In this document: piece by piece, positions 25,645 through 34,127 of the stretch | How positions within the stretch are numbered: position 1 is the first letter of the stretch | Layout: every line of letters starts with the position of its first letter | Assembly: GCA_947497495.1 (NCBI GenBank) | Contig: CANMGT010000001.1 | Span: 310,001 to 374,000, forward strand | DNA from: an uncultured Lentibacter sp. | GTDB taxonomy: Bacteria; Pseudomonadota; Alphaproteobacteria; Rhodobacterales; Rhodobacteraceae | Length of the DNA: 64,000 nt | Reading direction: 5' to 3' | Notes under the pieces: generated by a model | What the model was told of the DNA's origin: nothing | The model's input: the letters and a program-made list of their open reading frames with translations, nothing else | Databases searched by the model: none | Program-made: the position numbers and the translations under genes

Positions 25645-27444
25645 TTAGCCGTCCATTTTCAGAGCGCTGATGAACGCTTCCTGAGGGATATCCACTTTCC
25701 CGAACTGGCGCATTTTCTTCTTACCGGCTTTCTGCTTGTCGAGCAGTTTGCGTTTGCGTGAAGCGTCCCCGCCATAGCACTTCGCCGTCACGTCTTTGCG
25801 CATGGCGCTCAACGTTTCGCGGGCAATCACCTTGCCGCCGATCGCAGCCTGAATCGGGATTTTAAACATGTGCCGCGGGATCAGGTCTTTGAGCTTCTCA
25901 ACCATCGCGCGGCCCCGCATATCGGCGCGGTCGCGGTGCACCATCGTGCTCAGCGCGTCCACAGGCTCGTCGTTCACAAGGATCGACATTTTCACCAAGT
26001 GATCCTGCCGATAGCCCATCATCTGGTAGTCAAACGAGGCATAGCCCTTCGTCACCGACTTCAACCTATCGTAGAAATCAAACACAACTTCATTCAAAGG
26101 CAAGTCATACACAACCATCGCCCGCGTGCCCGCATAGGTCAGCTCCATCTGGATACCGCGGCGGTCTTGGCACAGCTTCAAAACGTCGCCCAGATACTCG
26201 TCAGGCACCAGAATTGTCGCCTTGATGCGCGGCTCTTCAAGGTGGTCAACAAACGTCAGGTCAGGCATGTCGGCAGGGTTGTGCAACTCCGCCATCTCGC
26301 CGTCTTTCATGTAAACATGGTAAATAACGCTCGGCGCCGTGGTGATCAGCTCGATGTCATACTCGCGCTCGATCCGGTCACGGATCACCTCAAGGTGCAA
26401 CAGCCCGAGAAAGCCACAGCGAAAACCAAAGCCAAGCGCGGCCGAGGTTTCCATTTCGGAACTAAACGAAGCATCGTTCAAAGACAGCTTCTCGATCGCA
26501 TCGCGCAGGTCTTCAAACTCGGCACTGTCCACAGGGAACAACCCACAGAAGACAACAGGCACCGAGGGCTTAAAGCCCGGCAAGGCCGCCGCGCAGGGCT
26601 TCTTGTCATGCGTGATCGTGTCGCCCACTTTCGTGTCGCGCACCTGCTTGATGCTCGCCGTCAAAAAGCCGATCTCGCCTGGCCCAAGCTCGTCCACAAC
26701 CGCCATCTCGGGGCGGAACACGCCGATCCGGTCAACGCCATGCTTTGAGCCGTTCTGCATCATGGTGATCGTGTCACCCTTCTTCAGAACGCCGTCCATG
26801 ATCCGCACCAAGACGATCACGCCAAGGTAAGCGTCATACCAGCTATCAACCAGCATCGCCTTCAAGGGCGCATCGCGGTCGCCAACAGGGGCGGGCAGCT
26901 GCGTGACAATCGCCTCAAGCGTTTCCTTAATGCCCTCGCCCGTCTTCGCAGACACGCGGATAGCGCCCGAAGCGTCGATGCCGATAACATCCTCGATCTG
27001 CTCTGCCACGCGGTCGCAGTCGGTGGCGGGCAAGTCGATCTTGTTCAAAACAGGCACGATCTCATGATCAGCCTCAATCGCCTGATAGACGTTCGCCAGC
27101 GTCTGGGCCTCAACACCTTGGGTGGAGTCGACAACAAGCAAGCTCCCCTCAACAGCGCGCATGCTCCGCGAGACTTCGTAAGCAAAGTCCACGTGGCCGG
27201 GCGTGTCGATCAGGTTGAGCACATAGTCCTCACCGTCCGCCGCCGTATACTCGATGCGCACGGTGTTCGCCTTGATGGTGATCCCGCGTTCCCGCTCGAT
27301 ATCCATGCTGTCGAGCATCTGCTCCTTCATGTCGCGCGAGGCAACAGTGTTCGTCTCCTGAATGAGCCGATCAGCAAGCGTGGATTTCCCGTGGTCAATA
27401 TGCGCCACGATCGAGAAATTGCGGATGTGTTTAAGGTCTGTCAT
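25645..27444 (-). CDS. lepA: Elongation factor 4 (LepA)
   Basis: A 599-residue translational GTPase that back-translocates or remodels stalled ribosomes. The start [20 protein letters not shown] gives the normal family length; an upstream ATG would add 18 unrelated residues. G-domain motifs are AHIDHGKST (P-loop), DTPGHVDF and NKIDLPATD; the LepA-specific C-terminal domain is complete, ending [20 protein letters not shown] and the short tail. Here it stands alone between AT-rich accessory genes, without the lepB that often follows it in other bacteria. Confidence 0.97.
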   Translation of the reverse strand: MTDLKHIRNFSIVAHIDHGKSTLADRLIQETNTVASRDMKEQMLDSMDIERERGITIKANTVRIEYTAADGEDYVLNLIDTPGHVDFAYEVSRSMRAVEGSLLVVDSTQGVEAQTLANVYQAIEADHEIVPVLNKIDLPATDCDRVAEQIEDVIGIDASGAIRVSAKTGEGIKETLEAIVTQLPAPVGDRDAPLKAMLVDSWYDAYLGVIVLVRIMDGVLKKGDTITMMQNGSKHGVDRIGVFRPEMAVVDELGPGEIGFLTASIKQVRDTKVGDTITHDKKPCAAALPGFKPSVPVVFCGLFPVDSAEFEDLRDAIEKLSLNDASFSSEMETSAALGFGFRCGFLGLLHLEVIRDRIEREYDIELITTAPSVIYHVYMKDGEMAELHNPADMPDLTFVDHLEEPRIKATILVPDEYLGDVLKLCQDRRGIQMELTYAGTRAMVVYDLPLNEVVFDFYDRLKSVTKGYASFDYQMMGYRQDHLVKMSILVNDEPVDALSTMVHRDRADMRGRAMVEKLKDLIPRHMFKIPIQAAIGGKVIARETLSAMRKDVTAKCYGGDASRKRKLLDKQKAGKKKMRQFGKVDIPQEAFISALKMDG

Positions 27445-27530
27445 GTATCGGGATATGTATGGGATTTGGGGGTTGGTCAAGAACGTTAGGCGAAACAACG
27501 TCGCCAGTGTTAGGCTAATGCAATAAGAAT

Positions 27531-28904
27531 ATGGTCACAGCAAACTTAAAGGGAATTTTCAACCTTCTTATTCTGGGCTTCGGACTAACTGGACCATACC
27601 GAAATAGCTCTGGCGATAGTTCAATGCCATTCGAAGTCGATGCTCCCGTGATGAGGCCGCCACTTGCGGTCCCAGTTACATCCAAGCAGACAGGGACAAT
27701 ATCAACGAGCACATCCGTGAAATTTGAGCTCAATCCTCGCGCGGTGCTTTCGCTTCTACGTGGCTTTTGCACTCTTGGCTTGATTGCAAGCACATCGCGA
27801 GCAGACATTGATATTGGTGCGATGAACGTAGCAGAGGTCTCGGCTTCAGCCACAGAGCTTATGCACGCAGAACTATCTAGATATCTAACTGGTGCACTAC
27901 TCCTCCAGTCACAAAGCTCGCAGCTCCAAACAGACCCTACACGAGGTTTCTACGGGCTAGCTGACGCACTATCATACTCTCTCTCAAATTCGACCAAACT
28001 AGTATCACCCAGCAACAAAAGACCGATGCAGCTTCTCATCACTCTCATTCAGAATTCTCTTGTGGAACACCCTGAACACTCTGTCTTTGCTGAAAACACG
28101 ACACAAGACATTCTTGCGGGGCAAACAATTCCGCACTTTGAAAAATGCAAAGGCGGCCCCCTTATGGGCTATCTTTCGTCAGCCAGCCACTGGCACTTCT
28201 GGCGCGAATGGTATCAAGGCTTCCTCGACGGCAAACCGCTTGACTGGGAGCTCCAACGCCGCGTCGCCCTCATCGACGATAAAGACTGGGAGCAAGGCCC
28301 CGAGCACATCGCCGAATTGATCGAGAAAATCCGCGACGACTACGCCAAGGAGCAAGCCGCAACCGAAGCCCGCGCACCGGAACACGAGCCAAACAACGTC
28401 GAGCAGCTCTTCAAACACCCTCGCAGCGTTTCGGCCAACCTGTCTCTGAGTTCACAGGCGGTGATTGGAGGCTTTGAAGCTTTCCGCCAAGAGAGCGGCC
28501 TCAATGAAACGCCGGAGTTCTTGCTGCCGCTCGAGGCGATGCCAGCAAACCTAACCCGTATCCGCAGCATCTTGCAGACCAAGCAGCACTCCGCAGAAAG
28601 CGCGAACGACCTCAAGCAAGAAATTGGTCGCTTGAATGCCAAAGTCGCCTTGCTTGAGCAGCAACTGGCAACACTGAAGACTGATCTGGAGCAGCAAAAG
28701 AAGCCGTGGTTTGGCAAGCTTGCCTTGCTTGGTTCAGCGATTGCCTCGGTAAGCGTTGCTGTTTGGACAGTTTCGGGAGATGAGCTTGGCCCTCAACAAC
28801 GCGCTGAGAACTTGACCGAATATTGGGAATATTTCTTCCCACCTGAAAACCCGCCGACCATGACAACCAAGCCGAACACGCTCCCACCAACAACCGACAC
28901 CTAA
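27531..28904 (+). CDS. Accessory protein with coiled coil and C-terminal membrane helix
   Basis: A 457-residue protein of unknown function. The N-terminal 200 residues are AT-rich in DNA and show no motif. The middle (about 216-265), [20 protein letters not shown] then [20 protein letters not shown], is Trp-rich, encoded by much GC-richer DNA, and looks like a small conserved domain in Rhodobacteraceae accessory proteins, as far as I recall. A coiled coil ([20 protein letters not shown], about 355-385) precedes one membrane helix ([19 protein letters not shown], about 392-410) and a Pro/Thr-rich tail. The change of composition inside the gene suggests a domain-swap origin. A membrane-anchored accessory protein is all that can be said. 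Confidence 0.7.
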   Translation: MVTANLKGIFNLLILGFGLTGPYRNSSGDSSMPFEVDAPVMRPPLAVPVTSKQTGTISTSTSVKFELNPRAVLSLLRGFCTLGLIASTSRADIDIGAMNVAEVSASATELMHAELSRYLTGALLLQSQSSQLQTDPTRGFYGLADALSYSLSNSTKLVSPSNKRPMQLLITLIQNSLVEHPEHSVFAENTTQDILAGQTIPHFEKCKGGPLMGYLSSASHWHFWREWYQGFLDGKPLDWELQRRVALIDDKDWEQGPEHIAELIEKIRDDYAKEQAATEARAPEHEPNNVEQLFKHPRSVSANLSLSSQAVIGGFEAFRQESGLNETPEFLLPLEAMPANLTRIRSILQTKQHSAESANDLKQEIGRLNAKVALLEQQLATLKTDLEQQKKPWFGKLALLGSAIASVSVAVWTVSGDELGPQQRAENLTEYWEYFFPPENPPTMTTKPNTLPPTTDT

Positions 28905-28918
28905 CCCAGCGCATCGTT

Positions 28919-29068
28919 GGGCCGCGGTGCGGCGATCAGGCGGTCATGAGTCAGCGCTTTATGCCAGCCAAATCCGTGAAACCGCAAAGCCTGCGCCAAG
29001 CCTCACCAAATCGCCGTGCCGTGGGGCGGCCCAGCGAAGCGCGGCGGCCTGCGGCCTTGGTTCCGCGC
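28919..29068 (+). repeat. Intergenic repeat B (pair with 23935-24112)
   Basis: The 150-bp partner of repeat A in the same orientation, lacking its inserted palindrome (CGAA instead). The right end, GCGCGG-GGCC-GGCC-CCGCGC parts, can fold as a two-level hairpin. It begins 15 bp after the stop of the coiled-coil membrane-protein gene. Confidence 0.7.
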
Positions 29069-29137
29069 GAGGGCTATCCTCAACCGCCTCGCCCACCGCA
29101 CGCCCCGTTAACTTAATCCGCGTTAACTTTTGCCCGC

Positions 29138-29197
29138 CAAATTGTATGCACGCGTTCTGCACGGAAAGCTGCATACAGTGCTGCATACCGTAGGCAC
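29138..29197 (+). repeat. 60-bp GTATGCA repeat, copy C
   Basis: A 60-bp block matching 55986-56045 at about nine of ten positions and in the same orientation. On the minus strand it reads as two GTATGCAGC units spaced 12 bp apart, then CCGTGCA and GCGTGCATAC. The regular phasing looks like a protein-binding array. The rest of the 649-bp gap 28905-29553 holds repeat B and several GTTAAC hexamers, and no gene that I can see. Confidence 0.72.
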
Positions 29198-29553
29198 TTG
29201 ACCCTCTTGTGCGCTGCTCCGCGTTAACCACAAAGCTCGCAGGGGTTATGCCGCCTTAGAGAACATATGCTAAACTCTTATTATAAATAAGTTAAACTCC
29301 CAAAAATCGCCACGCCCGGCCCCAAGCCGAAACCCGACAATCACGCAGCCACGGCCTCGGCACCGCTAGAATTTGCCTCAACCTCGCCGAAACGGACAGT
29401 CAAACCTCCGAAAGTCACCCGTTCTTAACCATGATCACGATGGCGTTAACTCTGCGCACGCGGACCGTCAGGCAAACCTGCCGCATTGAAATGTGGTGCA
29501 ATTTGCGTCATGATTGTCGCAAAGGGCAACAAGCCCCAAACGAGAGCAGTATC

Positions 29554-29910
29554 ATGAACAAGTTTTTCGCCCTTCTGGCCATATCAGCCCTCACCGCATG
29601 CGGCGGTGGCGGCTATAAATCGGCCCCCAAGGCGGCACGCACAGTGCCCTCATCAGCCCCCTTCGCGACAGGCCCGATCTCACAGGCCTGTATGGCCTCC
29701 GACAGGAAGGCCCGCTCGCGCCAGCTCTGCGGCTGCATCCAGGGCGTTGCCAACCTCACCCTGTCAAAGAGCGATCAGTCAATGGCCGCGTCCTTCTACC
29801 GTAACCCGCAGAAATCACAGGACATTCGCCAGTCGGACAATCCGAACCACGAGCGTTTCTGGTTGAAATACAAAGAATACGGTCAGACAGCCAAAGACAT
29901 CTGCGGCTAA
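29554..29910 (+). CDS. Small lipoprotein (Rhodobacteraceae family sometimes named arginine transporter)
   Basis: A 118-residue lipoprotein. MNKFFALLAISALTACGGGG has a signal peptide and lipobox LTAC with Cys at residue 16. The mature part contains ISQACMASDRKARSRQLCGC and ends KEYGQTAKDICG; four further Cys residues may form disulfides. Similar proteins occur widely in Rhodobacteraceae and, as I recall, are often labelled arginine transporter without clear basis. The start is chosen for the signal peptide; the longer upstream frame has no support. It stands alone and is followed by a palindromic terminator. Confidence 0.75.
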   Translation: MNKFFALLAISALTACGGGGYKSAPKAARTVPSSAPFATGPISQACMASDRKARSRQLCGCIQGVANLTLSKSDQSMAASFYRNPQKSQDIRQSDNPNHERFWLKYKEYGQTAKDICG

Positions 29911-29929
29911 CCAAACCGTCGTTCCAGCC

Positions 29930-29974
29930 CAAATTTCTTCGAAGAAATTTGCCAAGAAAAATCAAATTTTCTTG
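29930..29974. terminator. Double palindrome between convergent genes
   Basis: CAAATTTCTTC/GAAGAAATTTG (29930-29951) is a 22-bp perfect palindrome with no spacer. It is followed by CAAGAAAA and TTTTCTTG around 6 nt (29953-29974). Placed between the convergent lipoprotein and racemase genes, they probably stop transcription from both sides. Confidence 0.65.
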
Positions 29975-29977
29975 CGC

Positions 29978-30622
29978 CTAGCCGTGGGCGAAGGTGACGA
30001 TCTCGTCTGTCAGCACATCGAGGCTGTCCAGCCACGGCAGCCCGTCCAGCACATCTGTCATCAAAGACAGCTCTGTGCAGGCGACAAGCAGGTGGTCGCA
30101 GCCTTCAAAATCCTCGGCAATCCGGCGCAGCTCGGCGGCCTCGCCGCGCCCAGCTTTCACGGCCTGAATAAGCGCCAGCAAAGCCGCTTCCTCAGCCCAG
30201 ACAGGCGTGATCCCACGCTCAGAAAATGCGGCACCAAACACGCCCACTTTGCGCACCGCAGGCGAGGCCAACATGCCCACACGGCCCGAAAGCCGCGCGC
30301 TTGTCGCCTCCACCATATTAAAAAAAGGCAGGCCCAAATCGCTCACAGTTCCGGCATAGTGATGCGCCGTATTGCACGGCATCGCCAAGGCCTCGGCGCC
30401 CGCTGCTTTCAGCCCTTCGGCCATACTACGCAGGACAGGGGCAGGGTTTTCCCCATGCCCCTCAATCAGCGCCGCGATGCGCGAGGGAACCTGCGGGTTC
30501 TGATGCACGATAAGCGGCACATGGCCGGCATCATCGGTGGCATCAACCGCGCGAAAAACCTTTTGCATCAGCAGGATGGTCGCCTCAGGCCCCATCCCCC
30601 CCAAGATGCCGACAGGCCTCAT
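29978..30622 (-). CDS. Aspartate/glutamate racemase family protein
   Basis: A 214-residue cofactor-independent racemase. The start [15 protein letters not shown] is typical; the catalytic cysteines lie in MPCNTAHHY near residue 82 and VACTELSL near 183. Family members racemise Asp, Glu or related amino acids. Its ATG overlaps the stop of the cysteate lyase gene by 4 bp, so it is the third gene of the sulfonate operon. In that context interconversion of D- and L-cysteate is an attractive inference, because cysteate is a close analogue of aspartate. The family assignment is firm; the substrate is not. Confidence 0.87.
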   Translation of the reverse strand: MRPVGILGGMGPEATILLMQKVFRAVDATDDAGHVPLIVHQNPQVPSRIAALIEGHGENPAPVLRSMAEGLKAAGAEALAMPCNTAHHYAGTVSDLGLPFFNMVEATSARLSGRVGMLASPAVRKVGVFGAAFSERGITPVWAEEAALLALIQAVKAGRGEAAELRRIAEDFEGCDHLLVACTELSLMTDVLDGLPWLDSLDVLTDEIVTFAHG

Positions 30623-31623
30623 TTTTCGACGTCAAAGCAATGGGCGTAGCCCGTCAACCCGATCGCACCACCGGTGTGCAAGAAGACGATTTTCTCACCT
30701 TCTTTGAAGTGGCCTTTGCGGCACAGATCAATAAGGCCAGCCGCGCCCTTGGCGGAGTAAACAGGGTCCAGCAAGATAGCCTCGGTGCGCGCGAAAATGT
30801 CGATCGCCTCAAGTGTGCTCTCCGCAGGGATGCCGTAGCCCTCGCCAACGTAGTCGGTGTTCGCAACAACGTCTTCGCGCGCCACGATGCCTGCGCAGCC
30901 AAGCTTTTCGGCCGTCTTCACCGCGAGGTTATAAACATTTTCTTCCTGCTTGGCTTTGGGCGCGCGCACGCCAATGCCCAGAAGCGGGATATTGGCGTTC
31001 ATCGCCTTGAGGCCCGTGATAAGCCCCGCCTGCGTGCCCGCCGAGCCCGTCGCGTGAACGATGTGGTCAACATTGAGGCCCATCACGACAAACTGGTTCA
31101 GCATCTCCAGTGCGCAGTTTACATAGCCCAGCGCGCCCGTCGGATTTGAGCCGCCACCGGGGATGGTATAAGCGTTGCGGCCTTCCTTTCGGAAGGCGTC
31201 CGCGACGGCTTCCATCTCGGCATTCATGTCAAGGTCAGGCCCGCGATGCTCAATGCTGGCGCCGTGCAAATGGTCAAGCAGCACGTTGCCGTTGAACTTG
31301 TAGTTCGGGTGGTTATAGCCCGTCCTGTCTTCCAGCAGGATGTGGCAGTCGATGCCCAGTTTGGCACAGGCCGCCGCCGTTTGGCGGGCGTGGTTTGACT
31401 GCGTTGCGCCCTGCGTGAGCACAAGGTCAGCTCCTTGCGCCTGGGCTTCGGCCATCAGCCACTCAAGCTTGCGTGTCTTGTTGCCGCCCGTCGAAAGCCC
31501 TGTGCAGTCGTCGCGTTTGATCCAGATCTCTGGCCCCCCGAGCAACGCGCTCAAACGTGGCATCGGCTCAAGCGGTGTAGGCAAATGCGCAAGGCTGACA
31601 CGGGGGAATTTCGCGAGGTTCAT
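30619..31623 (-). CDS. cuyA: L-cysteate sulfo-lyase (CuyA)
   Basis: A 334-residue fold-type II PLP enzyme related to D-cysteine desulfhydrase and ACC deaminase. [20 protein letters not shown] (near 33-52) carries the PLP-binding Lys, and [16 protein letters not shown] follows near 70. The N-terminus [20 protein letters not shown] and overall sequence closely resemble CuyA of Ruegeria pomeroyi, which splits L-cysteate to pyruvate, ammonia and sulfite. The gene stands 17 bp behind the HpsN-type dehydrogenase gene and overlaps the racemase gene, supporting a role in organosulfonate degradation. D-cysteine desulfhydrase is the alternative. Confidence 0.8.
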   Translation of the reverse strand: MNLAKFPRVSLAHLPTPLEPMPRLSALLGGPEIWIKRDDCTGLSTGGNKTRKLEWLMAEAQAQGADLVLTQGATQSNHARQTAAACAKLGIDCHILLEDRTGYNHPNYKFNGNVLLDHLHGASIEHRGPDLDMNAEMEAVADAFRKEGRNAYTIPGGGSNPTGALGYVNCALEMLNQFVVMGLNVDHIVHATGSAGTQAGLITGLKAMNANIPLLGIGVRAPKAKQEENVYNLAVKTAEKLGCAGIVAREDVVANTDYVGEGYGIPAESTLEAIDIFARTEAILLDPVYSAKGAAGLIDLCRKGHFKEGEKIVFLHTGGAIGLTGYAHCFDVEK

Positions 31624-31640
31624 AAGTGTTGTCCTTTAAG

Positions 31641-32951
31641 TTAATTGACCGCGAGCTTAAGCTTGGGGCGGGTGTTTTCAAGTTGAATGTCGGCTCTGAT
31701 TTCGGCAGCGCGGGCGTGGCCTTCCATGCCCTCATGCCGCGAGATGCTGGCGGTGACGCGTACCAAGTCAGGCAGGGCCTGTGCTTCAACACGTTGATAC
31801 GTCACGACTTTGAGGAACTTGTGCACACTCAGCCCGCCCGTATAGCGCGCCGCACCCGAGGTGGGCAGCGTGTGGTTTGGCCCTGCGGCCTTGTCGCCAA
31901 AGCTCACTGTCGTCTCAGCGCCCAAAAAGAGCGAGCCGTAAGATGTGAGCGCGCGCATCCACCAATCCAAGTCACGGGCCTGCACATGCAAATGCTCTGG
32001 GCCATAGCGGTTGGACACTTCGGCCATCTCGTCGCGGCTGTCACAGAGGATAACCTCGCCAAAGTCGCGCCATGCCGCTGCGGCAGCGTCGCGGTTCACA
32101 TCGGGCAACTCGGCGATGCAACGCGGCACCAGCGCCATAACCTCCTGCGCCAAAGACCTGTCACTGCACACCAACCAGACGGGCGAGTTGTGGCCATGCT
32201 CGGCCTGAGACACCAAGTCCCACGCGACTGTCAAAGCCTCGGCCGTGCTGTCCGCGATGACCATGCTGTCTGTTGGCCCAGCGAACATGTCGATGCCAAC
32301 AGGCCCGAACATCTGCCGCTTGGCTTCGGCGACATAGGCGTTGCCCGGCCCGACGAGAATATCGGCAGGCGCGGCCCCGAACAGCCCCTGCGCCATCGCC
32401 GCGACGCCCTGTACGCCGCCCATCGCCAGGATGCGGTCAGCGCCGGCGAGTTGCATGGAATACAAGATAGCAGGGTGGATGCCCTGCCCCGGTTTGGGCG
32501 GCGAACAGGCCGTGATGTGCTGCACGCCCGCCACCTTCGCTGTCGTGATCGTCATCAACGCACTGGCGATATGCGCATAGCGCCCGCCCGGCACGTAAGC
32601 GCCAGCCGCATACAGCGGCAACAGCTTTTGACCTGCAATCAGCCCCGGCCGCAGCTCGACTTCCATCTCGCGCACTGTCGCCAGTTGCGCCTCGGCAAAA
32701 CGGCGGATGTTGTCATGTGCCCAGGCGATGTCGTCTTTCAGACTCTGCGGCACGCTGCGCACCGCCTTGGCGATATCTGTCTCGCTGACAACGACAGGCC
32801 CCGAGTAGCCATCAAGCGTCTGCGCATAGTCCTGCGCGACAGCCTCGCCGCCCGCCTTGATGCGCGCCAGCATGACAGAGACAGTGTCAGACGCATCGTG
32901 ACCCGCGCCCTCGCCCGGCGTGTCTGCAGATTTAAGATAGGTGATGGCCAT
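31641..32951 (-). CDS. hpsN: Sulfopropanediol 3-dehydrogenase, HpsN-like (histidinol dehydrogenase family)
   Basis: A 436-residue histidinol-dehydrogenase-fold protein. AGAYVPGGRYAHIASALM, VGPGNAYVAEAKRQMFG and the zinc-binding SQAEHGHNSPVW are clear. It lies outside any histidine operon and is first in an operon with cysteate sulfo-lyase and a racemase. HpsN oxidises (R)-2,3-dihydroxypropane-1-sulfonate (DHPS), an abundant algal product, to sulfolactate with NAD+. Histidinol dehydrogenase itself is the alternative, but the context and the divergent sequence favour HpsN. The other DHPS genes (hpsO, hpsP, the sulfolactate lyase, a transporter) are not in the window. Confidence 0.78.
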   Translation of the reverse strand: MAITYLKSADTPGEGAGHDASDTVSVMLARIKAGGEAVAQDYAQTLDGYSGPVVVSETDIAKAVRSVPQSLKDDIAWAHDNIRRFAEAQLATVREMEVELRPGLIAGQKLLPLYAAGAYVPGGRYAHIASALMTITTAKVAGVQHITACSPPKPGQGIHPAILYSMQLAGADRILAMGGVQGVAAMAQGLFGAAPADILVGPGNAYVAEAKRQMFGPVGIDMFAGPTDSMVIADSTAEALTVAWDLVSQAEHGHNSPVWLVCSDRSLAQEVMALVPRCIAELPDVNRDAAAAAWRDFGEVILCDSRDEMAEVSNRYGPEHLHVQARDLDWWMRALTSYGSLFLGAETTVSFGDKAAGPNHTLPTSGAARYTGGLSVHKFLKVVTYQRVEAQALPDLVRVTASISRHEGMEGHARAAEIRADIQLENTRPKLKLAVN

Positions 32952-33064
32952 GAGAAACGCTCCTGATCAGGCCCCCATAAGGGCGAAGATCAAGCGAGCT
33001 GTTCAAGCCAATTTCCCGCAAGGCAGGCATTCGGCGAGGCGTTTTTTCATCTGCCAAAAATCGC

Positions 33065-33081
33065 GTTCAGAGATTCTGAAC
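33065..33081. promoter_or_regulatory. Inverted repeat upstream of hpsN / downstream of meaB
   Basis: GTTCAGA-GAT-TCTGAAC is a perfect 7-bp inverted repeat 114 bp upstream of the hpsN start and 9 bp beyond the meaB stop. There is no T-run in the meaB direction, so it may be an operator of the sulfonate operon as well as an mRNA end. Confidence 0.4.
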
Positions 33082-33089
33082 AGCAAGGT

Positions 33090-34064
33090 CTAGTTTGCCA
33101 GGTCTGCCAAGGCTGCAGCCGCCGCGGCAGAAGGCGTCATCTCACCCGCCTCTACGGCGCTGGCAAGCCTGTCCATTGTGGCGGGCATGTCGCCTTTGGT
33201 GAGCTTTGCCAACAGCCCCTGCTGCACGTCCTGCACAAACCAGTAGCGGGCTTGCGCGGCGCGGGTTCCGTCAAAATGCCCGTTGGCGCGTCGCCATTTT
33301 ACCAGTTCTTGCAGCGTGTCCCAAGCCGTCGTCAGGCCCTCTTCCTCAAGCGCTGACACGGTCATCGCCTTGGGGTAACCCTCCGGGTCTTGCGGGCGTT
33401 TTCTAAGCAGGCGCAACGCGCCGGCATAGTCAGCGCAGGTGCGCATCGCGGCTGACTTCAGGTCGCCGTCGGCCTTGTTCACAAAGATAACATCGGCCAT
33501 TTCCATGATGCCGCGCTTCACGCCCTGCAACTCGTCGCCGCCAGCGGGCGCCAGCAGCAGCACGAAAATATCGGCCATCTCGGCAACCATTGTCTCGGAT
33601 TGGCCAACGCCGACTGTCTCGATCAAGACCACGTCATAACCAGCAGCCTCGCAAAGCGCGACAGCCTCACGTGAGCGCCGCGCAACGCCGCCAAGCTGCG
33701 ACTGGCTCGGAGAGGGGCGGATAAACGCCAGCGGATCACGGCTGAGACGCTCCATGCGCGTCTTGTCCCCCAGGATTGACCCGCCCGAGCGTGTCGAACT
33801 CGGATCAACCGCCAGCACCGCGACTTTCAGCCCCTGCGCCGTGAGCATACAGCCAAAGCTTTCAATAAACGTCGACTTGCCAACTCCCGGCGTGCCTGAC
33901 AAGCCGATGCGCACAGCCTCGCGGCCCGCGGTTTTCACCCGTTCCAAAAGCTCTCTCGCTTGCGCGCGGTGGTCGTCGCGGCCGCTTTCAACCAGCGTAA
34001 TCGCCCGCGCCAAAGCCCGTCTGTCGCCCGCGATAATCTTTTCACTCAATGTCTCAATATCCAT
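33090..34064 (-). CDS. meaB: MeaB-type GTPase, chaperone of methylmalonyl-CoA mutase
   Basis: A 324-residue G3E GTPase. The Walker A is GLSGTPGVGKSTFIE near residue 55, the switch region VLAVDPSSTRSGGSILGDKTRM, then IETVGVGQSE and the base-specificity motif NKADG. MeaB protects and gates methylmalonyl-CoA mutase during cobalamin loading in the propionyl-CoA pathway. The start MDIETLSEKI is used; the longer N-terminal frame has no homology. The mutase gene is not in the window, which is common for unlinked meaB. The divergent hrpB gene starts 63 bp away. Confidence 0.88.
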   Translation of the reverse strand: MDIETLSEKIIAGDRRALARAITLVESGRDDHRAQARELLERVKTAGREAVRIGLSGTPGVGKSTFIESFGCMLTAQGLKVAVLAVDPSSTRSGGSILGDKTRMERLSRDPLAFIRPSPSQSQLGGVARRSREAVALCEAAGYDVVLIETVGVGQSETMVAEMADIFVLLLAPAGGDELQGVKRGIMEMADVIFVNKADGDLKSAAMRTCADYAGALRLLRKRPQDPEGYPKAMTVSALEEEGLTTAWDTLQELVKWRRANGHFDGTRAAQARYWFVQDVQQGLLAKLTKGDMPATMDRLASAVEAGEMTPSAAAAAALADLAN

Positions 34065-34127
34065 GCGAAAAGTAATGCCCTTTTTGCCGCTTGATTGTCC
34101 AGCCCGCGACATGCTCCAAAGGGGCTT

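Noticed and set aside
29100..29130. CtrA site TTAA-N7-TTAA
   Set aside because: The nearest pair of TTAA is separated by six bases, not seven.
31641..32951. Histidinol dehydrogenase of histidine synthesis
   Set aside because: No his genes nearby, while the operon partner is cysteate sulfo-lyase; HpsN fits better, although an assay would decide.
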